This document shows positions 58,073 through 64,000 of a stretch of 64,000 nt of DNA, piece after piece. The notes under the pieces were generated by a model. It made no database searches and was not told the origin of the DNA. It worked only from the letters and a program-made list of their open reading frames with translations. The stretch is from Phallusia mammillata (lineage: Eukaryota > Chordata > Ascidiacea > Phlebobranchia > Ascidiidae). The stretch is from NCBI GenBank assembly GCA_003260075.1, contig QLIY01000250.1, positions 103,073 through 167,072 on the forward strand, given 5' to 3'. The position numbers and the translations under genes are program-made. Each line of letters opens with the position of its first letter. The first letter of the stretch is position 1.

Positions 58073-60173
58073 CTACAAAACAAACTTATTGGCAAAATTT
58101 GCTAAAAGATTGAATTACATACTTGCCTCGGAAATTTCTGTTAATTCGTTTGAAAGCACTTGAGGGAAAGCGGCGTTCGGTTCGGTCAAAAATGCTCCGT
58201 TGTCTAAATTTTAAGCTCAATGATTGATCCGGGATTAGAAACAATCATAAGCCACCGGAAGAAATTAATCGCTAAACATCCCTAAATATTCTACTTGAAT
58301 ATTCACTGCGATGCCGCTGCGAATGCAACATCTAAATACACATAAATATATTAAAAAGTACGAATGGCTTCATTTCAAATAAATTGACATGAGGTTTATT
58401 ATAGGCCTACCATACGTCCTCTTTTTGGAGGACATGTCCTGCTTTTTAACGAAAAGCAAGTTGTCCTCCAATAAGGACAATAAAAAATACCCAAATGTCC
58501 TCCTTTTTGAATTTTCTGTATTTACTAAATGGCTAAATAACAATTGCGACTTTAAAACGGCCAAACAGTGCTAGTTGTGGTTATTGTTAATTAAAATTCA
58601 TTTTATAGTAAGTTAAACTTCATCCAAACTGGACAATAATAATTGACTGCATGAAATTCGTCAAATATCTTGTACCTTTATTTTCTTTGGGCACAAAAGT
58701 AACTGTTAATATTTTTTGTCGGCAATTTGTCCTCCTTTTTTGGTGATGAAAACATGGTTGGCCTATAGTTTATGATCGTCTACATTGCATCTATTTTTCA
58801 GTTGGAAGTATTAGTATTGGTATTAATTAGTAATGTAGATAATGCAATCAGTTTTGTACGTGGTTTGTTAGCAAAATGTAAGCCTATATATTAAAATATA
58901 AACACATACTTAAGCTTCTCAGACCATCAAATCCAATTGTAAAAGGATATTGACGGAGAGGATCCAATGACTTAACAACAATGACGTCAGAGTCGAGATA
59001 AATTCCTCCGTGTTTCAGAAGAATTTGTAACCTAGATTGAACGTCATTTACGTCATTCAGTCAAAATGCATAAGTTGTAAACACAAGGGGAACCTATAAT
59101 CACCGGACCTGTTTTCCGATAGGCCCAATTGATTTTCAAATGGGATTAGGCGAAAATTGCAAATCAGCAATGGCCGCAAGCTTAAATGTACAAGTGATAC
59201 GAGAATCAGCAGTCTTACAGACTGGCCTGAGTGTCTGCCGTAAGTAGAATACTGTCGCCTATTGGCTACATGTTTCAAGCATCTAAAATTAGTGAACGAA
59301 GTACCTTATGATATTAGTTTGCATAAGTACGTCTGTAACTTGCTTTCCATTCATTAATGTAGAAACTTCGAACTTTCGTGTTTCGAGACAAGGAATTTGA
59401 GCAACCAAATTCAACCACAATTCTCCTTGTGGAACGACATCGTTGATGTGAAATATAATCTTATCTGGTTTCTGTTCGAAAAATCACCAAGTTTGATATT
59501 TGCTTTAATAGTTTATGTAATATAAAGATGTGTTTCGGTACAAACAAATCAACGAATAGAAATAACAACTTACGTGGTTGGTGGCAACTGAAACAATAGA
59601 GAAATACTGGAATAACTTCAACGTTCCATTCCCAATCCAAATGTAATGAACAATGTTTGGAACGAGGCCTGTACAGTCAAAATGTGAAGCGATTTGGGTT
59701 TTTTAACACAGGTACACAAAAGTTGAAATAAAAAAGTTCTCCGCGTCGTTAATCGAAATAAAATTGTTAAAGCTTTAACTTTGACAAATCGAAGCTTAAC
59801 GTTATCATTTTTTACCTTCAGTGTTATTTCGGCAGATGGGAGTTTGAAAAGGTAGAGAATCACAAATAATGTGAGTTTCAGCGTTGGCCGGTTTTACACA
59901 GTTCGGTGACTTGTGGTTCCTGTCATTCACATCGAATATTTTTGTTCCCGATTGTTGCCGATCGTCAATATTCTACAACAGAATACGTCACATTTATGCA
60001 TATTTTCATTAGTTAAAGCTCAATACTGTCTAAAATAATCATATATTTATTGCTCTCACCTCAAAATTTGTTGCAACTCTCAAAATGTTTGTCCTTCGAA
60101 ACACAAACAAATAAAATGCGAAAAATCCCAAAAAGATTATAATTAGCTTAGATTTTTTTACAAATTGGAACAT
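57833..60173 (-). CDS. Type II membrane glycosyltransferase with DXD motif (Gly_transf_sug / alpha-1,4-GT-like), 7 exons, 323 aa
   Basis: Likely a Golgi enzyme that transfers a sugar from a nucleotide-sugar donor. Minus-strand exons: 60173-60060, 59972-59816, 59668-59574, 59471-59305, 59031-58910, 58203-58127 and 58072-57833. All phases agree. The 323-aa product starts MFQFVKKSK with a single hydrophobic segment at residues 10-25 and a basic stop, a type II anchor. The stem is polar. The catalytic part begins VPNIVHYIWIG (about 93-103), continues through KPDKIIFHIND, and has HGGIYLDSDVIV with the metal-binding DXD at D191-S192-D193. Later NNGAFLTEPNAAFP, SRKDLPIHI and NNYMIHIHPKFT fit the C-terminal pattern of DXD sugar-binding-region transferases. 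Length is near A4GALT/A4GNT (340-353 aa), but similarity is limited and the acceptor is unknown. One intron is GC-AG. A MITE-like element sits in intron 5. Confidence 0.9.
58127..58203 (-). CDS. Glycosyltransferase exon 6 (ends at a GC donor)
   Basis: Acceptor AATTTAG; encodes NGAFLTEPNAAFPQVLSNEL. Only the donor GAG|GCAAGT, the standard GC-AG consensus, keeps the next exon in frame. The nearby AA|GTATGT would create a stop. Confidence 0.82.
58404..58763. mobile_element. MITE-like element, 360 bp, in glycosyltransferase intron 5
   Basis: Imperfect inverted ends ggcctaccat and atggttggcc with tata on both sides. Subterminal gtcctcyttttt motifs are repeated inside. The superfamily is not assigned. 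Confidence 0.5.
58910..59031 (-). CDS. Glycosyltransferase exon 5: DXD motif
   Basis: Acceptor AATCTAG; donor TTAA|GTATGT. Encodes LQILLKHGGIYLDSDVIVVK; the two aspartates coordinate the metal and nucleotide-sugar in this family. Confidence 0.92.
59305..59471 (-). CDS. Glycosyltransferase exon 4
   Basis: Acceptor CGAACAG; donor ATAAG|GTACTT. Encodes KPDKIIFHINDVVPQGELW to MQTNII, the Rossmann-like part before the DXD motif. Confidence 0.88.
59574..59668 (-). CDS. Glycosyltransferase exon 3: start of catalytic domain
   Basis: Acceptor CTGTACAG; donor CAC|GTAAGT. Encodes GLVPNIVHYIWIGNGTLK; the IPKxIHxxWxG-like motif opens this enzyme family. Confidence 0.88.
59816..59972 (-). CDS. Glycosyltransferase exon 2: stem region
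   Basis: Acceptor GTTGTAG; donor GAAG|GTAAAA. Polar lumenal stem with three cysteines and a possible N-glycosylation site (NNTE). Confidence 0.82.
60060..60173 (-). CDS. Glycosyltransferase exon 1: cytoplasmic tail and membrane anchor
   Basis: ATG at 60173; 38 codons; donor GAG|GTGAGA. The peptide MFQFVKKSKLIIIFLGFF and the following FVFRR give the short basic tail and transmembrane helix. Confidence 0.88.
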
Positions 60174-60400
60174 TTTGCCTTTTACCGATTCCAGTTATGC
60201 TGCGATGATAAACAGTTTAATAAGGAACAGAGAATCTAAAAGGCAAATAAAAGCACATATCAATGAAAATGATTTTGAGACGAGTCAATGAAAATGATTT
60301 TGAGACGAATATTTTGCTTGTTGAAAGGAAACACTGCGACACGATTTTTTAAGTTAAAAAAATAACTGTTCAAAAAAATCCACCAAACCCACAAAAACAC

Positions 60401-60841
60401 CGGTGCATCTAAATACAGGATCGCTTGGTGCATTATTAACACAGCTTGGTTCATCTTTATTTCACTTGGTACACCTTTGTATCACTTAGTGCATCTTAAT
60501 ACACTTTTGTGCATATTTATATCGTTTGGTTCACCCTTTTATCGCTCGGTGCAACTTTATTTTGCTTGGTGCAGGGGGGGGGGGTATAATCCAAGTGGTA
60601 TAAATGTGCAACAAGCGATATAAGGGTTTACCAAGTAATATAAACGCGCACAATGCGAAATAAAGGTGCAACAAGCGATAATAAGGTGAACCAAGCGGTA
60701 TAAATGTAGACCAAGCGATTTAAATGTGCACCAAGTGATCTTAAGGTGCGCCAAGTGGTATAACGGTGCGCCAAGCTGTGTTAATAATGCACCAAGCGAT
60801 CCAAGTGATCCAAGCGATCCTGTATACTTTGGATGCACCCT
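60401..60841. mobile_element. Foldback element, 441 bp, arms built of 20-bp tandem repeats
   Basis: Exact 8-bp TSD aaaaacac at 60393-60400 and 60842-60849. Left arm (to about 60573) repeats a ttggtgcatctttatatc-like unit; the right arm (from 60585) carries the reverse complement. The ends pair well (ggtgcatc, acaggatcgcttgg, gcattattaacacagcttgg). A G11 run sits at the centre. No coding capacity. The 8-bp duplication suggests hAT-type mobilisation. Confidence 0.85.
60574..60584. other. G11 run at the palindrome centre
   Basis: The only G-oriented run of this kind. It may be a C10-type placeholder in a flipped contig, plausible because a palindrome is hard to assemble. Confidence 0.4.
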
Positions 60842-60877
60842 AAAAACACTAACTGTTGCAGACTAAATGTTAATACC

Positions 60878-61883
60878 CAGGGGTCGCCAACCTTTACTAC
60901 ACAAAGAGCCACTCGGACCAGTTTCATACAGTAAAAAACACTGGGAGCCACAAAGCCGTTTTAAAATTTGAAATGTAATGCCACTGCAAAAACGTTTTTG
61001 TCTCATGACACTCGATTTTTTGTTGTTACCTAGTGTCTCATTGCATATTAGGTAAACCAGCGGTTCTCAAACTGGGATCCACGGTCCTTTTGCGGTCCGT
61101 GAGGCAATTTTGGGGGGACCGCGAAAAGGTTGAAGTAATTCTATGATCTTATTTAGCGTCAGTTTGTGCCAAATCTACTGTCTCTATTGCTAAACAGTAG
61201 CCTTTATTGCATGACAACTAACAAAAATGCAATTGTTCCCGCACAATCGTAATGTTTTTGTCTTGTCTGTGATGTCACAAGCATCTTTGAAACATTATTA
61301 TTCGCAGTTTTGCATAACTAGCTAAAATCCTGCAACCAACTTTCGTTTTTTCTGAAATACACATTCAAGCTTAAAGGACCGCGAGCCCTTGAAATAATGC
61401 CAAAGGGACCGTTTTGAAAAAATAAAGAAAAAGTTTGAGAACCACTGAGGTAAACTATACAGCTAGTTAGCAGAAAAGCAAATTTATCTCCTCATGCACG
61501 TAGCGTTGAACGTCCTGTTTTCGCTGAATTTTATTCCTTTGTTTAACACGTTTGATACATAACTATTAACAAACAGCTATTGCACACACACTGCGAACAA
61601 AAAACAGTATTGTCTCATATTGCATATTTATCTGCGCGCCGCCAGTTTGCCTCTTTCAGACTTTTGGTGGTATAGAGATGGGGTTGCAGGTAACTACAAC
61701 AAGCGAGTACAGTTATGGTATTGCACTGCAATTTTCATGTTCGACTTTTGTGCACGGCATACTCGTCACATAATTTGTAATCAAATTAACAGTACAATAT
61801 TTGGTAAATTCAAAAACTGTGCCGCATCAGATCGGGATCAAAGAGCCGCATGCGTCTCCGGAGCCACTGGTTGGCGACCCATG
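60878..61883. mobile_element. hAT-type element, about 1 kb, with a nested element inside
   Basis: Left end caggggtcgccaacc and right end ggttggcgacccatg are complementary with one terminal mismatch. Subterminal agagccact and gagccact sequences also pair. No clear TSD remains. The 61058-61447 element is inserted inside. Confidence 0.75.
61058..61447. mobile_element. hAT-type MITE, 390 bp, nested
   Basis: Termini cagcggttctcaaact and agtttgagaaccactg; exact TSD aggtaaac at 61050-61057 and 61448-61455. Confidence 0.92.
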
Positions 61884-62194
61884 CACTAAACCAGGGGTGT
61901 CCAACTCGAACACACCGTCGTGCCATATTTGGTTTTAAAATATACTCGTGTGCCAACGTTACTTTTTCCAAAACCATGTCTTCTCGTTAAACGTCTTAAC
62001 GGTACGGGTTCAAATCCGAATACTCGGCCAATACCCATTAAATAGTTGGAAAAAAAGTATGTCTTCAAATACGAGTAAACTTTTTTTATAATACTCCAGA
62101 CACAAGATACAAATAGTTTGCAACGGGGCTTAAGTTTTGTCAAAAAATGAAGAATTTAATTAATGGGTTTTAACTACTGATCATCTTTGCTGAA

Positions 62195-62452
62195 AAGATG
62201 AACATAAATTCATAACTGGGATCAGCCCTGAAGCGTCTATGCAGACCAGCGATCACGGCACACTCATATATAAATCACAGATTTTTCTAGCCTACGCCTT
62301 GCCATATGGTGGTGAATGCTTGGTGACCGGCTGATTCGGTATAGCGCCTTCAATGGGCCTGGCGTACTGTGATTTATATATGAGTGTGCCGTGATCGCTG
62401 GTCTGCATAGACGCTTCAGGGCTGATCCCAGTTATGAATTTATGTTCATCTT
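62195..62452. repeat. Perfect 85-bp inverted repeat
   Basis: Arms 62195-62279 and 62368-62452 are identical over 85 of 85 bases in opposite orientation, with an 88-bp spacer. Perfect identity implies a recent origin or gene conversion. Confidence 0.9.
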
Positions 62453-62559
62453 AACTGATACTGGTCAATCTGGCGATCCCCTACTACGAAGCTGACATGT
62501 GCAGCATACGAGGCAGGCAACGGTGCTTGTGATTCGACTTTCGGCGGATTCTCCACTGA

Positions 62560-62633
62560 GCCTGTGTAGCTCAGTTGGTAGAGCGCGAGTCCCGGAAAGA
62601 CTCCTGTCGTGGGTTCGAATCCCACCGCAGGCT
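62560..62633 (+). tRNA. tRNA-like sequence (SINE head or tRNA pseudogene), loop CCGGAAA
   Basis: A complete cloverleaf folds: acceptor GCCTGTG/CGCAGGC, D-stem GCTC/GAGC, anticodon stem GAGTC/GACTC, T-stem GTGGG/CCCAC with loop TTCGAAT. A box TAGCTCAGTTGG and B box GGTTCGAATCC are intact. The anticodon position reads GGA, but position 33 is C instead of the invariant U, there is an extra base before the anticodon stem, and no long variable arm as serine tRNAs need. Probably not a working tRNA. Confidence 0.6.
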
Positions 62634-62909
62634 AGATTTTTCTAGCCTACGCCTTGCCATATGGTGGTGAATGCTTGGTGACCGACTGATTCGGTATAGC
62701 GCCTTCAATGGGCCTGGCGTACTATGATTCATCTTTGCTGAAGTTAGAAAAAGAGGCCAAGAAGTATCAATAAAAACAAAATTAATTGTGTGACAAATCC
62801 TAATGTTGACCATCTCATGCAAATGTGCAAAAGCTTGTGTGCCATTTTCAAACGCTCTGCGTGCCACTTTTGGCACGCGTGCCACGTGTTGGACACCCCT
62901 GCACTAAAC

Positions 62910-64000
62910 TAAGCTGCTGTTCTAATTAAACAATAGATTACCATTTCATTGTGTTTGGTTGATTTCCGAGATTTGCTCATTGTTCGTATTGTGTGTGCGC
63001 GAACTAGTTGAGTGTGTGTGTAATGTGTATTGTACAGTCTATCAGTGGCGGCTCGTGCCTATAATATGTGGGGGTGCTGCTCCAAATTTTAGCCTTTATT
63101 GAACATATATAAGTTGGCAATATATAGAAAAGCTACATTCCTAGTTTTCTAGCCATTTTTGTGCGTAAAAAAAACAAGTAACACAAATCTTAATTAGCAA
63201 CTCCATTGTGACGTAATTTTTGTTACGCAATAATGCACACTAGTGTAACAGCAGACGGTATCATTCAAAATCCATAGAAAACACAAGTTGTCGCACGAAC
63301 TGGATTGCAGTGTTTCGGATCATGGGGATGAAAATGGAGCGAAATTAGCGCGATTTTTGCATTGCGCCTTGTGGAGCCGATTAATAAAATGATTAATTTG
63401 GATACCTTTGCAGTGTTTAATTTTGCAAATTCTGCCAAATTTTGAATGAAAATATAACTACGCTTAACTTATAATGTTTAAATGATACTGATGAACAAGA
63501 GATAGAGTTTAAATCAAGTTTTAACGGGTAAATTTTGCAGTAGATATATACATGTAGTCTACTTAAGTCCCAAAAGTTTAAAAGATTGTCATGTATATTC
63601 ATCTAAAATTGGAACAAATAGTTTGACTATGTTCCTCTAACGTCAGAAAAGTGGTGACGTAATAGTGACGTCATTGTGTACATATGTATTTTGATATTAA
63701 AAGCTTTTGACAGTGCCTTATATGGTATTGTACAATCTTTTACTCTGCTTATGATTTTTGTATCATTTAATTGACACTTTTCAGTCATAAATATTTTGTT
63801 TGCATCATTTAAGGACTATATATCATGTTTATTACAAGAATTACCATGTGAAACACAACAGCAAATCCCTTTAAAGACAGTATGAACAAATACAACTAAA
63901 ATTGTTACATGCAACAACCAATAGAAAACAAAATTGGAAAAGATTCTTCAACTTATCCACCTGGACAGCATGAAAGCAAAGATTTGTTTTGTAAAAAATT
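62910..64000. other. No gene recognised; possible transposon start at 63043
   Basis: cagtggcggctcgtgcc at 63043 looks like the left end of another element whose right end is not in the window. The rest is AT-rich with chance frames. Confidence 0.45.

Larger units (their letters stand above)
62194..62729 (+). mobile_element. Composite SINE-like insertion with foldback arms and tRNA head
   Basis: A 12-bp TSD catctttgctga flanks it (62182-62193 and 62730-62741), long enough to suggest LINE-type integration. In order: 85-bp arm (62195-62279), 88-bp module, perfect complement of the arm (62368-62452), about 107 bp of unique sequence, tRNA-like unit (62560-62633), and a second copy of the 88-bp module (62635-62722, one substitution). 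It may belong to the composite SINE type known from Ciona; family name not verified. Confidence 0.8.
61892..62901. mobile_element. hAT-type element, 1010 bp, host of a composite SINE
   Basis: Left end caggggtgtccaactcg, right end gtgttggacacccctg; exact TSD cactaaac at 61884-61891 and 62902-62909. The right flank contains cgtgccac and ggcacgcg repeats. It was later split by the 62194-62729 insertion. The left TSD abuts the end of the 60878 element. Confidence 0.92.

Noticed and set aside
1-64000. CRISPR array, rRNA genes, prokaryotic operons
   Set aside because: No spaced repeats, no rRNA-like sequence, and all confident genes are intron-rich and eukaryotic.

Overview
The window reads as animal nuclear DNA. 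Its genes have many short exons, GT-AG introns, a MOB-family protein with metazoan exon junctions, a forkhead gene, and many hAT-type non-autonomous transposons with 8-bp target-site duplications (TSDs). My best guess is an ascidian tunicate such as Ciona. This rests on overall style: compact genes, splice acceptors just upstream of start codons as in spliced-leader species, patchy CpG depletion, and a composite tRNA-derived SINE. It is an inference, not a proof.

Layout. (1) About 0.5-14.9 kb, minus strand: twelve exons with consistent splice phases form one gene. It encodes a forkhead domain followed by two separated C2H2 fingers and a C-terminal pair of fingers of the Ikaros/Hunchback dimerisation type. 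This domain combination is the most unusual thing here. Its 5' end is unresolved; candidate start exons lie at 14.96, 26.0, 27.6 and 37.8 kb, all ending in the same splice phase. (2) About 15-43 kb: mostly gene-free, with transposons, inverted repeats and artefact-like poly-C blocks. (3) 43.76-53.98 kb, plus strand: a complete six-exon MOB3-type MOB kinase activator (220 aa) in a CpG-poor body behind a CpG-richer promoter zone. A 7.4-kb intron holds many repeats and a 451-N gap. (4) 57.83-60.17 kb, minus strand: a complete seven-exon type II membrane glycosyltransferase with a DXD motif (323 aa) and one GC-AG intron. (5) 60.4-62.9 kb: a nested transposon cluster with a 441-bp foldback element and a composite SINE holding a tRNA-like sequence.

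Assembly quality. At least eight C10 runs are sandwiched between or within near-identical copies of adjacent sequence (copies 73-156 bp). Three longer runs of 37, 82 and 52 C also occur. The constant length of 10 suggests gap placeholders over unmerged contig or allele overlaps rather than biology. One C12 run lies inside a coding exon, so that exon should be verified.

The three genes look functionally independent: a transcription factor, a Hippo/NDR-type kinase adaptor relative, and a Golgi enzyme. I see no operon or gene cluster.
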